Positions 39,153-47,476 of a stretch of DNA of 64,000 nt are shown in pieces; positions within the stretch are counted from its first letter, which is position 1; every line of letters begins with the position of its first letter. The position numbers and the translations under genes were made by a program. The notes beneath the pieces were generated by a model. It searched no databases and had not been told where the DNA came from. It saw only the letters and a program-made list of their open reading frames with translations. The DNA is from Pseudomonas sp. GOM7 (GTDB taxonomy: Bacteria > Pseudomonadota > Gammaproteobacteria > Pseudomonadales > Pseudomonadaceae), in contig NZ_CP113519.1 of NCBI RefSeq assembly GCF_026723825.1, positions 4,278,001 through 4,342,000 of the forward strand, in the 5' to 3' direction.

Positions 39153-40017
39153 AATTCTGGCGCTCCAGCGCCACCTGATAGAGCAGGTTCTTGCGCACAC
39201 CGGTGATCTGCGCAGCCAGCGCGGCGGCGCGCTTGAGCGGCATCTCCGCCAGGAGCAGGTCAAGCACGCGCAGAGCTTCTGCGCTGACTGTTTCTTCACC
39301 TTCCGGCGCCTGCCAGCCGGCCACCAGCACCACGCACTCGCCGCGCTGTTGATTGCTGTCAGCAGCCACCCAGGCGCACAGCTCATCCAATGGCAGCCCC
39401 TTGAGCGTCTCGAAGGTCTTGGTCAGCTCACGCGCCAACAAGGCCGGGCGCTCACCACCGAACACCGCGCGCATGTCTTCCAGGCATTCGAGGATACGGT
39501 GCGGCGCTTCGTAGAAGATCAGCGTGCGCGGCTCCTCGCGCACCTGCTCCAGGCGCGCGCGACGCCCCGCCGCCTTGGCCGGCAGAAAGCCCTCGAAGAT
39601 GAAGCGATCCGAAGGCAGCCCCGCCGCCGACAGCGCGGCGATCAGCGCACAGGCGCCGGGCACCGGCACTACCGGCATACCCGCGGCGCGTACCTGGCGC
39701 ACCAGGTGGTAACCCGGATCAGAGATCAGCGGTGTGCCGGCATCGGAAATCAATGCGACATCCTCGCCGGCCTGCAACCTGGCGAGGAAACGCCCCCCCT
39801 GCTCACGCTCGTTGTGCTCATGACAGGCCGCCAGCGGCGTCTGAATGCCGAAGTGCTGCAGCAATCGCGCCGAATGACGGGTGTCTTCGGCGGCGATCAG
39901 CGCCACCTCGCGCAGGATCCGCAATGCCCGCGCGCTGATATCGTCGAGATTGCCAATGGGCGTGGCGACCACATAGAGGGTGCCGGGCTGGGCACTGGTA
40001 ATGGCGCTCTGACTCAT
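39151..40017 (-). CDS. rsmI: 16S rRNA (cytidine-1402-2'-O)-methyltransferase
   Basis: A 288-residue tetrapyrrole-methylase-fold enzyme that 2'-O-methylates C1402, the same base treated by RsmH. Motifs: GTLYVVATPIGNLDDISARAL, AAEDTRHSARLL, ALISDAGTPLISDPGY and FYEAPHRI. I use the ATG at 40017; a farther start at 40170 would add residues not in the family. In P. aeruginosa the next divergent gene is lpoA; here a three-gene cassette intervenes. Confidence 0.96.
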   Translation of the reverse strand: MSQSAITSAQPGTLYVVATPIGNLDDISARALRILREVALIAAEDTRHSARLLQHFGIQTPLAACHEHNEREQGGRFLARLQAGEDVALISDAGTPLISDPGYHLVRQVRAAGMPVVPVPGACALIAALSAAGLPSDRFIFEGFLPAKAAGRRARLEQVREEPRTLIFYEAPHRILECLEDMRAVFGGERPALLARELTKTFETLKGLPLDELCAWVAADSNQQRGECVVLVAGWQAPEGEETVSAEALRVLDLLLAEMPLKRAAALAAQITGVRKNLLYQVALERQN

Positions 40018-40275
40018 GGGGCCTGCAGCCCCGCTAACTGATACATGTCTTTCTCCGCTATGAAGCCGCAGCTTACCTGATCCAGGCGTCCGGCCTCGTT
40101 CATCAGGGCGACAGCTTGCCTGCCAATCCAGGCGATTGCGACCCGACCACTGCCTATTATGCGCGCTCATTCATGGCAAACGAGCCTGGGCTCATCGAGG
40201 CCTGCATGCGAGCACCGAGCGTGGCCTCGTAGCAAGCGGCCTCATTCTCTCCTGACGCGGCCATACCGGCAGTCA

Positions 40276-40884
40276 TCATGACTGTGCCGGCGTCTGGAGC
40301 AACGCTTCGACCGCCCAGATCCATTGGCCGATCAGTCTCTGGTCGTGCTCAGGATGGCTGACCAGGACGCTCGAGAGAGACAAGCCGCGCAGGAAAGCGA
40401 TGCTCAAGGCCTTGACTGCCGCGTAGTTGGGATTGTCAACAATGGCCGAGAACAGGCTGTCGACCACTCGCTCGCGCTCGATTCGGGCATCGCGCTCCGC
40501 GCTTCTGACTGCGGCCTGCAGATCAGGGTCGGTTCTGGCCGCTCCCCAGAGCTCCAGCTCCGCCAGATAGGCGGGCTGCACGCTCATGCTGGCCAGGGTG
40601 CGGACGGCCCGCTCCACAGGATTCTCGATATGGCTCATGGCCGACTCTGCCCGGCGCACCGCCTCGTCGTTGCGCCGCACCAGTTCGGCGATGGTGGCCG
40701 ACAGCAACGCTGCATGGGTCGGGAAGTGGTGCAACAACGCACCACGACTGGCTCCGCAGCGGCGCTGCACTTCCAGCGTGGTGGTGCGCGCAACGCCGCA
40801 TTCGATCAATGAAGCGACCGCCGCATCCAGAAATCGCTGGCGCGTGGCCTGTGCCTTGGTAGTGAGGGGTGTGGTGTTCTGCAT
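40276..40884 (-). CDS. TetR family transcriptional regulator
   Basis: A 202-residue repressor. Residues 12-58 form the helix-turn-helix (RQRFLDAAVASLIECGVARTTT, then RCGASRGALLHHF). The remainder is a helical ligand-binding domain. It is divergent from the crotonase-ligase pair and separated from it by 115 bases that contain two near-identical palindromes, so it very probably represses that pair and itself. By context the inducer may be an acyl-CoA or its parent acid; that is inference. Confidence 0.88.
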   Translation of the reverse strand: MQNTTPLTTKAQATRQRFLDAAVASLIECGVARTTTLEVQRRCGASRGALLHHFPTHAALLSATIAELVRRNDEAVRRAESAMSHIENPVERAVRTLASMSVQPAYLAELELWGAARTDPDLQAAVRSAERDARIERERVVDSLFSAIVDNPNYAAVKALSIAFLRGLSLSSVLVSHPEHDQRLIGQWIWAVEALLQTPAQS

Positions 40885-40912
40885 GAAGACTCATCAAAGA
40901 AGTGAATGAGAC

Positions 40913-40934
40913 AAACAGTCAGCATTGACTGTTT
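40913..40934. promoter_or_regulatory. operator palindrome 1 for the TetR-family regulator
   Basis: Perfect inverted repeat AAACAGTCA-GCAT-TGACTGTTT, nine-base arms with a four-base centre, 28 bases upstream of the tetR start. Its right arm contains the -35 of the rightward promoter. Confidence 0.8.
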
Positions 40935-40953
40935 GCCGGCGGACTCCTACAGT
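40925..40953 (+). promoter_or_regulatory. sigma70-like promoter of the crotonase-ligase pair
   Basis: -35 TTGACT (40925-40930), 17-base spacer, -10 TACAGT (40948-40953). Each hexamer is embedded in one operator, so a bound repressor would cover both. Confidence 0.65.
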
Positions 40954-40966
40954 CAATTCTGACTGT
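40949..40966. promoter_or_regulatory. operator palindrome 2 for the TetR-family regulator
   Basis: ACAGTCA-ATTC-TGACTGT shares the same seven-base arms and four-base spacing as operator 1. The centres are about 34 bases apart. Confidence 0.78.
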
Positions 40967-40999
40967 TCCATCCCCGAACGAACAACACTGGAGCCTCCG

Positions 41000-41902
41000 A
41001 TGCCCGTCTTCACTACCGTCACCATCGAGCAAGACCCGCAGTCGCCCCGCGTAGCCCGCCTCCTGCTCAACCGCCCCGAACGCCTGAACGCGATCACCGA
41101 GCAGACGCCCGGCGATATCCGGGCGGCGGTGGAATGGGCGGAGGCCAAAGAGGAGGTTCATGTCATCATCGTCGAAGGCGCCGGCAAGGGTTTCTGTGGC
41201 GGCTATGACCTGAGCGACTACGCCGAACAGCTCACCGACCACCCGTGCCAGCAGGAAGGTCATCCGTGGGATCCGATGGTCGATTACGCCGCCATGAAGC
41301 GAAACACCGAAGATTTCATGAGCCTGTGGCGCTGCAGCAAGCCGACCATCGCCAAGGTTCATGGCCATGCGGTGGCCGGCGGCAGCGATATCGCGCTGTG
41401 CTGCGACCTGCTGGTGATGGCCGAGGATGCCAGGATCGGTTACATGCCCACCCGTGTCTGGGGCTGCCCGACAACCGCGATGTGGACGTACCGCCTCGGC
41501 TTCGCCCAGGCCAAGCAACTGATGTTCACTGGCGATGTGATCGATGGCAGGCAAGCGGCGCAATGGGGGCTGGCCAACGAGGTGGTGCCATACAGCGAGC
41601 TGGAATCAGCCACCATGGCCCTGGCCAATCGCATCGCCGGAGTGCCCAAGTCCCACCTGGCGATGCACAAGCTGGTGGTGAACCAGGTGATGCTGAACAT
41701 GGGAATCGAACAGAGCCAGATGATGGCCACCCTGTTCGACGGTATCACCCGCCACAACCCGGAGGGCCTCTGGTTCCGCCGCTACGCCCAGGCCGAAGGC
41801 TTCAAGGCTGCCGTCGAATGGCGCGATAGCGGCCGACCGATTCCCGAGCGCGACGAAGCCCGTGAACGCATCCGCGAACTCGACCAGCGCCGGGGCCAAT
41901 AA
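41000..41902 (+). CDS. crotonase-fold protein (enoyl-CoA hydratase/isomerase family)
   Basis: A 300-residue protein with crotonase landmarks: RLLLNRPERLNAIT, GAGKGFCGGYDLSDY (first oxyanion loop) and KVHGHAVAGGSDIALCCDLLVMAEDARIGY (second). The usual pair of catalytic glutamates is not conserved: the first position is Asp (SDIA) and the second, normally PE, reads PT. So simple hydratase activity is doubtful and another acyl-CoA reaction is likely. I use the ATG at 41000, with GGAG seven bases upstream; the longer open frame begins inside the operator. It heads a unit with the ligase. Confidence 0.87.
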   Translation: MPVFTTVTIEQDPQSPRVARLLLNRPERLNAITEQTPGDIRAAVEWAEAKEEVHVIIVEGAGKGFCGGYDLSDYAEQLTDHPCQQEGHPWDPMVDYAAMKRNTEDFMSLWRCSKPTIAKVHGHAVAGGSDIALCCDLLVMAEDARIGYMPTRVWGCPTTAMWTYRLGFAQAKQLMFTGDVIDGRQAAQWGLANEVVPYSELESATMALANRIAGVPKSHLAMHKLVVNQVMLNMGIEQSQMMATLFDGITRHNPEGLWFRRYAQAEGFKAAVEWRDSGRPIPERDEARERIRELDQRRGQ

Positions 41903-42045
41903 CCCGGTAATTGGCCTGCCCGCCCTGAGCGATGCCGTACCCCGGCAGGTTCGACCACTCCACGCAGCGCTGCGGGCTGACCAAGGCTCGCTCGCAGCCT
42001 GCCTGCACGGCCCGCAGCGCGCCTTGCGCAACGAAGGAGACTTCT

Positions 42046-43866
42046 GTGTCAACGACCCTCCCGAACACCAGCGTCTGCCTGCAACAGCGCATGCAGTCGT
42101 GCCCTACTCCCTTCGACCTGCTTGCCTGCTCGGCGGCGCAGCATCCCCATCACCCAGCTCTCGAGTACCTGTGTGTCGACGGCATGGGAGCCGGCGCAAC
42201 GCTCGACTATGCTGCACTGCTTGCCGAGGTTCGGGCGGTCGCCCAGGCGCTGGCGGCACGCGGCATCCAGCGCCACGATTGCGTGGCGATCCTGCTGCCC
42301 TTCGTGCCCCAGGCGGTAACGGCCCTGATTGCCGCCACCTGCTTAGCCGTCGCGTTCCCGGTCAACCTGTTGCTGTCGGCAGAGGCTCTGCGCAGTCAAT
42401 TGGCACTCTCGGGTTGTCGTGTGGTGATCAGCATGGGGCCGCATCCGGCGCTGGATGTGTGGGAGCGCCTGCAGATGGCCCTCGACGGCATGCGCAACCC
42501 GCCTGAGGTCATTGCAGTCTCCGTTGGCGGCGGCAGCGGCACGGCGCAACCCTGGGATGAACTGCTCGCACCATCGACAGCGCCCCTGCCGGCCAACGAC
42601 CCCGAGCGCGTGGGGTTGCTGATTCATACCGGCGGCACGACAGGCCTGCCGAAGCTGGCCCGGCTCTCCCTGCGCAACATCGCCTCAGCCTCGCTCATGG
42701 CTGCTTCAGGCCTGGGCCTGGGCGCTAGCGAGAGGTTGCTCAGTGGCCTGCCGCTGTTTCACGTCGGCGGCGCCATCGACGCGCTGCTCGCCACCTTGTC
42801 GACAGGTGCGACCCTGGTATTCCCCTCGCTGCTCGGCATGCGCAGCCGCAAGGTCATCGATGACATATGGAAGATCGTGGATGCCCAGCGCATCACCTTG
42901 CTCGCCGGAGTGCCCACGACCCTCGCAGCCATCGCCGAAACCTCAACCGAAGGGGCCGATCTCCATGAGCTGAGGGCGCTCATGACAGGCGGCTCACCTT
43001 TACCCCAGGAGCTTTTCCTGCGTCTGCAGGAAAAGACCGGCAAGCCGGTTTGCCAGCTTTACGGCATGACCGAATCCAGCGGCATCGCAACGGCGCAACG
43101 CACCGATGGCAGTCCCGTTTCACACAGCACGGGCAAGCCCGTGCCGAACGTCGAGATCTGTCTGGGGAGCCCCGACAGCGGTTTTCACCCAGGGGCCAGA
43201 GGGGAAATCCTGGTGCGTGGCCCCAATGTGTTCAAAGGCTATCTGACCGCCGAAGGGATCATGGGGGATCCCAACGGGAGTTGGCTGTACTCGGGGGATC
43301 TGGGCGAAGTCACAGCGGCAGGTGAACTGCGAGTGGTAGGCCGCGCCAAGGACGTGATCATACGCAGCGGCCATAACATCGACCCGCAGATGATCGAGGA
43401 CGCCGCCCTGGCGCATCCGGGTGTGCTACAGGCAGCCGCCGTCGGCATGCCGGATGACTATGCCGGTGAAGTGCCAGTGCTGTACCTCGTGCCCCGAGCA
43501 GAGGCTGCGCTCGCGCTGGATGAGCTGATGACCTTCATCGCTGCCCGGATCGCAGAACCGCCTGCGCGCCCCCGCCATGTGTTCATGCTCGATGAACTCC
43601 CCCTGACCCCGTTCGCCAAGGTGGCAAGATTTCGCCTGCGCCAATTGGCCGTGGAATATCGCGCGAACGAGATCATCGCAGGCCTGGCGGCAGGTATTGG
43701 CGTTAGCTGCGACGACCCGGCAGCGAAAGAGATTCAGCTCTATGGCGGCTCGAGCATCGCACCGCAACGACTTGAGGAGATCAGGCGGGCACTGGCCAGG
43801 TTCGACCTTCGGATAAAGGCCTGCGACAAGGGCTGCGCGGGAGGCGATGAACCGAGAGAGCGCTGA
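42046..43866 (+). CDS. AMP-binding acyl-CoA synthetase-like ligase
   Basis: A 606-residue adenylate-forming enzyme. P-loop LLIHTGGTTGLPKLARLS, A5 motif LYGMTESSG, hinge region YSGDLGEV and GRAKDVIIRSGHNIDPQMIED, and the A10 lysine in LTPFAKVARF are present, so acid activation to an acyl-CoA is expected. The acid is unknown. About 75 residues follow the A10 motif, an unusual tail. The start is taken as the GTG at 42046, seven bases after AAGGAGA; a longer frame begins at 41932. It follows the crotonase gene by about 140 bases. Third-position GC is slightly lower than in neighbours, hinting at acquisition. Confidence 0.87.
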   Translation: MSTTLPNTSVCLQQRMQSCPTPFDLLACSAAQHPHHPALEYLCVDGMGAGATLDYAALLAEVRAVAQALAARGIQRHDCVAILLPFVPQAVTALIAATCLAVAFPVNLLLSAEALRSQLALSGCRVVISMGPHPALDVWERLQMALDGMRNPPEVIAVSVGGGSGTAQPWDELLAPSTAPLPANDPERVGLLIHTGGTTGLPKLARLSLRNIASASLMAASGLGLGASERLLSGLPLFHVGGAIDALLATLSTGATLVFPSLLGMRSRKVIDDIWKIVDAQRITLLAGVPTTLAAIAETSTEGADLHELRALMTGGSPLPQELFLRLQEKTGKPVCQLYGMTESSGIATAQRTDGSPVSHSTGKPVPNVEICLGSPDSGFHPGARGEILVRGPNVFKGYLTAEGIMGDPNGSWLYSGDLGEVTAAGELRVVGRAKDVIIRSGHNIDPQMIEDAALAHPGVLQAAAVGMPDDYAGEVPVLYLVPRAEAALALDELMTFIAARIAEPPARPRHVFMLDELPLTPFAKVARFRLRQLAVEYRANEIIAGLAAGIGVSCDDPAAKEIQLYGGSSIAPQRLEEIRRALARFDLRIKACDKGCAGGDEPRER

Positions 43867-44160
43867 GGGCAAGGCTCTGCGCTCGAAACACCCATGGCGC
43901 CCGGCGCCATCGGCGAACCACCCTGCTTCCTCGATGGCTTCGGCATATACGATCGGATAGCCGCCAGCACCTTCGGCACGCAAGGCCTCGGCCATTCGCA
44001 GGTCGCACATCAGGGCGCGTCCAGCCCGCCCGCGACCGCGAAACAACTCGTTGCTTGAATGGGTGCTCATTCTGATGGCTTGCACACCCAGCGACATCGC
44101 GCCGATCTCAGCCCTTGGGTACAATCGCCGCTCGTTTTGCTCAAGTATCAGGATGACCCG
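43867..44160. other. 294-base gap between the ligase and lpoA
   Basis: No convincing gene. A minus-strand frame starting at 44070 encodes about 65 protein-like residues before running antisense into the ligase; it might be the relic of a lost gene. Near 44120 a TACAAT hexamer could be the -10 for lpoA, 35 bases before its start. Confidence 0.5.
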
Positions 44161-45969
44161 ATGATCGCTAGCCTGCGCCCTCTCTCAGCACTCTTCCTAG
44201 CGGGCTTGCTCGCCGCCTGCGCCAGCTCGCCCTCCAACAACCTGGGCCAGCTACCGCGTACGCCACAAGCCAGCATCGAGCAGATGCTGCAACAGGCTGC
44301 CGAGAGCAAGCCGGAACAAGCCGCCCTGCTGCGTCTGTCGGCTGCCGACCAGGCCTACCAGCAGAAAGACATCGCGCGTGCCTCGCGCATTCTCGAGCAA
44401 CTCGACCTCAATGGCCTGCAACCGGCGCAGCAGATCTTCGCCAGCACCCTGAGCGCCGAGCTGGCCATGGCCCGCAAGCAGCCCAAGAGCGCCCTGCAGG
44501 CCCTGCAGCACCCCAGCCTGGAGCGTCTGGCAGAACTGCCGGTGGAGCAGCAGGTGCGCACGCAACTGGTTCGCGCCCGTGCCCTGGAGGCCGACGGCCA
44601 GATACTGGCCGCAGCCCGCGAGCGCGTGTTCATCGCGCCGCTGCTGAGCGGCCAGGTCGCCAGTGATAACCAGGAGAAAATCTGGGAACTGGTTTCCAGC
44701 CTGCCCCCGCAGACCAGTGCCGGTACCGACAACGACCTGGCCGGCTGGCTGGAGCTGGCCCGCCTGATCAAGGAAACGCCGACCCTGGAGCAACAGCAGG
44801 CCGCCATCGACGACTGGGTGGCGAAAAACCCGCAACACCCGGCCGCCGAGCAATTGCCGCAAGCCCTGGTCAAGCTGCGTGAGCTGGCCAGCCAGCCGCT
44901 GACTCGCGTCGCCCTGCTGCTGCCACAGGAAGGTCAGTTGGCCGGCGTCGCCCGCGCCCTGCGTGACGGCTTCCTGGCTGCGCACTTCCAGGCCGAGCAA
45001 GCCGGGCAGAACCCACCGCAGATCAAGCTGTACGACAGCTCGCGCATCGGTTCGCTGGACGCCTTCTACCAACAGGCGCAGGCCGATGGCGTGCAACTGG
45101 TGGTCGGCCCGCTGGAGAAGCCGCTGGTCAAGCAGCTCAGTGAACGCGAGAAGCTGCCGATCACCACCCTGGCGCTCAACTACAGCGATGCCGGTCAGGA
45201 AGGCCCGGCGCAACTGTTCCAGTTCGGCCTGGCCGCCGAGGACGAAGCCCGTGAGGTTTCCCGCCGCGCCTGGGCCGATGGCATGCGCCGCGCCGTGGCC
45301 CTGGTGCCGCGTGGCGAATGGGGCGACCGCGTGCTGGATGCCTTCCGCCAGAGCTGGCAGGCCCAGGGCGGCACCCTGATCGCCGCCGAGCACGTCGACC
45401 AACCCGTCGAGCTGGCCCGGCAGATCGCCGACCTGTTCCAATTGCGTGAAAGCGAAGCCCGCGCCCGTCGCCTGCAGAATACCCTCGGCACCAGCCTCGA
45501 CGCGCAGCCGGCACGGCGCCAGGACATCGACTTCATCTTCCTTGCTGCCACTCCGCAGCAGGCCCAGCAGATCAAGCCCACACTGGCCTTCCAGTACGCC
45601 GGCGACGTGCCGGTGTACGCCACCTCGCACCTGTTCACCGGCGCCCACAGCCAGGCGCAGTACCAGGATCTGGAGGGTATCCGCTTCTGTGAAACGCCCT
45701 GGCTGCTGGATGCGCAGGACCCGCTGCGTCAGCAGGTCGCCGAACAGTGGCCGCAAGCCGGTGGCAGCCTGGGCCGCCTGTACGCCATGGGCGTCGATGC
45801 TTACCGCCTGGCACCGCGCCTGGGCCAGCTCAAGGCCCTGCCGGAATCCCGCGTCGACGGCCTCTCCGGCACCCTCAGCCTGAGTGCCACGCAACGCATC
45901 GAGCGTCAGTTGCCCTGGGCCGAGTTCCACGACGGTCAGGTGCAACGCCTGCCCGACAGCCTCAATTGA
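44161..45969 (+). CDS. lpoA: outer-membrane lipoprotein LpoA (PBP1a activator)
   Basis: A 602-residue lipoprotein. Signal peptide with lipobox LLAAC, so Cys 20 or so is lipidated. The N-terminal half is helical with TPR-like repeats (QAYQQKDIARASRILEQLDL). The C-terminal half is a periplasmic-binding-protein fold (VALLLPQEGQLAGVARALRDGFLAA, VGPLEKPLVKQLSE, DFIFLAATPQQAQQIKP). LpoA proteins reach through the wall to stimulate PBP1a transpeptidation. I use the ATG at 44161; an earlier in-frame start lacks a signal peptide at its end. Confidence 0.93.
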   Translation: MIASLRPLSALFLAGLLAACASSPSNNLGQLPRTPQASIEQMLQQAAESKPEQAALLRLSAADQAYQQKDIARASRILEQLDLNGLQPAQQIFASTLSAELAMARKQPKSALQALQHPSLERLAELPVEQQVRTQLVRARALEADGQILAAARERVFIAPLLSGQVASDNQEKIWELVSSLPPQTSAGTDNDLAGWLELARLIKETPTLEQQQAAIDDWVAKNPQHPAAEQLPQALVKLRELASQPLTRVALLLPQEGQLAGVARALRDGFLAAHFQAEQAGQNPPQIKLYDSSRIGSLDAFYQQAQADGVQLVVGPLEKPLVKQLSEREKLPITTLALNYSDAGQEGPAQLFQFGLAAEDEAREVSRRAWADGMRRAVALVPRGEWGDRVLDAFRQSWQAQGGTLIAAEHVDQPVELARQIADLFQLRESEARARRLQNTLGTSLDAQPARRQDIDFIFLAATPQQAQQIKPTLAFQYAGDVPVYATSHLFTGAHSQAQYQDLEGIRFCETPWLLDAQDPLRQQVAEQWPQAGGSLGRLYAMGVDAYRLAPRLGQLKALPESRVDGLSGTLSLSATQRIERQLPWAEFHDGQVQRLPDSLN

Positions 45970-46325
45970 GCGCCCATAACGAGCTGGGTCGAGCCGCCGA
46001 ACAGGCGGCTCGGCAGCATCTGGAACGTAATGGCCTGCGCCTGATCGAACAGAACTGGAGCTGTCGCTGTGGCGAGCTCGATCTGGTCATGCTCGATGGC
46101 GATACAGTAGTATTCGTCGAAGTCCGCGCCCGTCGTCACAGCGCCTGGGGCGGCGCCCTGGAAAGCATCGATGCCCGCAAACGCAACAAGCTGATCAGCG
46201 CGGCCGAACTGTTTCTCCAGCAACACGTTCGCTGGACTCGCCACCCCTGCCGCTTCGACGTGGTCGCCATCAGCACTGGCGATACCGCGCACCTCGACTG
46301 GATCAAGAACGCCTTCGACGCCTGA
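45966..46325 (+). CDS. yraN: YraN family (UPF0102) putative endonuclease-fold protein
   Basis: A 119-residue protein with a restriction-endonuclease-like core: GRAAEQAARQHL, NWSCRCGELDLVMLDGDTVVFVEVRAR (the E-x-D-x-V and E-V-K-like positions) and AWGGALESIDARKRNKL. Its function is not known. The start is most likely the TTG at 45966, overlapping the lpoA stop; no ATG lies in frame before the conserved region. Same order as in other gammaproteobacteria. Confidence 0.87.
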   Translation: MSAHNELGRAAEQAARQHLERNGLRLIEQNWSCRCGELDLVMLDGDTVVFVEVRARRHSAWGGALESIDARKRNKLISAAELFLQQHVRWTRHPCRFDVVAISTGDTAHLDWIKNAFDA

Positions 46326-46351
46326 CGGCCGCACACTCAAGGTTTTAACCG

Positions 46352-46945
46352 ATGGACATGCAATCGCGAATCCGCCAACTCTTCCAAGCCAGCATCGACA
46401 CCAAGCAGCAGGCCATGGACGTTCTGGTGCCTTACATCGAACATGCCAGCCTGATCATGGTTCAGGCGCTGCTCAACGAAGGCAAGATTCTTTCCTGCGG
46501 CAACGGCGGCTCGGCCGGCGATGCCCAGCACTTCTCCTCCGAGCTGCTCAACCGCTTCGAGCGTGAGCGCCCCAGCCTGCCGGCCATCGCCTTGACCACC
46601 GACAGCTCGACCATCACCTCGATCGCCAACGACTACAGCTACAACGAGGTGTTTTCCAAACAGATTCGTGCACTGGGCCAGCCCGGAGACGTTCTGCTGG
46701 CCATTTCCACCAGCGGCAACTCAGCGAATGTCATCCAGGCCATCCAAGCTGCCCATGATCGCGAGATGACCGTCGTGGCCCTGACCGGCCGCGACGGTGG
46801 CGGCATGGCCTCGCTGCTGCTGCCGGAAGACGTGGAAATCCGCGTACCGGCGAAAGTCACTGCACGAATCCAGGAGGTTCACCTGCTGGCCATCCATTGC
46901 CTCTGCGACCTGATCGACAGTCAATTATTCGGGAGTGAAGAATGA
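46352..46945 (+). CDS. gmhA: SIS-domain phosphoheptose isomerase (GmhA / DiaA type)
   Basis: A 197-residue sugar isomerase fold protein. SIS motifs are LSCGNGGSAGDAQHFSSELLNRFE and ISTSGNSANVIQA. The glutamate in SSELLNRFE and the histidine in RIQEVHLLAIHCLCDLID match the GmhA active site, supporting conversion of sedoheptulose-7-phosphate for LPS heptose. The related DiaA, which binds DnaA, sits at this locus in E. coli (yraO), so a replication role remains possible. It overlaps the next gene by four bases. Confidence 0.87.
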   Translation: MDMQSRIRQLFQASIDTKQQAMDVLVPYIEHASLIMVQALLNEGKILSCGNGGSAGDAQHFSSELLNRFERERPSLPAIALTTDSSTITSIANDYSYNEVFSKQIRALGQPGDVLLAISTSGNSANVIQAIQAAHDREMTVVALTGRDGGGMASLLLPEDVEIRVPAKVTARIQEVHLLAIHCLCDLIDSQLFGSEE

Positions 46946-47475
46946 AGCGTTCCGCAGTTATCCTCGCCACCCTGGCCGTTGTCCTGACCCTGGCCGGCTG
47001 TGGCAGCCGCAGCATCGGCAACAAGATCGACGACCAGTTCCTCGGCCCCGACGTGGCCACCAGCATCAGCAACGCCAACCCCGACCTGAGCAGCCCCACC
47101 TCGCGCATCGTGGTCACCGCCTACAACGGCGTGATCCTGCTGGCCGGGCAGACGCCGCGCGCCGAGCTCAAGGATCTCGCCGCGCAGCGTGCACGCAGCG
47201 TGCAGGGCGTGAAGAAGGTCTATAACGAACTGCAGGTGCAACAGCCCGCCTCGCTGCTGGCACGCAGCAACGACTCGCTGCTGACCACCCGCATCAAGGC
47301 GCAGATGCTGACCGACAGCAGCGTCCCCAGTGCCGACATCAAGGTGATCACCGAGAACGGCATCGTCTACCTGATGGGCGTGGTCAACCGCGCCGAAGCC
47401 AACGCCGCCACCAACGTGGTACAGGGCGTCTCCGGGGTGCAGAAGGTGGTGCGACTGTTCGAGTACACCAACTGA
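46942..47475 (+). CDS. dolP: BON-domain lipoprotein (DolP/YraP-like)
   Basis: A 177-residue outer-membrane lipoprotein. Signal peptide with lipobox LAGC at about residue 20. Two BON domains follow: RIVVTAYNGVILLAGQTPRAELKD...VQGVKKVYNEL and DIKVITENGIVYLMGVVNRAEANAA...VSGVQKVVRLFEY. In E. coli, DolP guards envelope integrity and supports the BAM complex. It ends the lpoA-yraN-gmhA-dolP unit; a repeat-plus-terminator region follows. Confidence 0.92.
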   Translation: MKRSAVILATLAVVLTLAGCGSRSIGNKIDDQFLGPDVATSISNANPDLSSPTSRIVVTAYNGVILLAGQTPRAELKDLAAQRARSVQGVKKVYNELQVQQPASLLARSNDSLLTTRIKAQMLTDSSVPSADIKVITENGIVYLMGVVNRAEANAATNVVQGVSGVQKVVRLFEYTN

Positions 47476-47476
47476 T

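Noticed and set aside
43426..44124. 232-residue open frame antisense to the ligase end
   Set aside because: Most of it overlaps the well-supported ligase. Only the first 65 residues lie in free sequence; kept as a low-interest finding.
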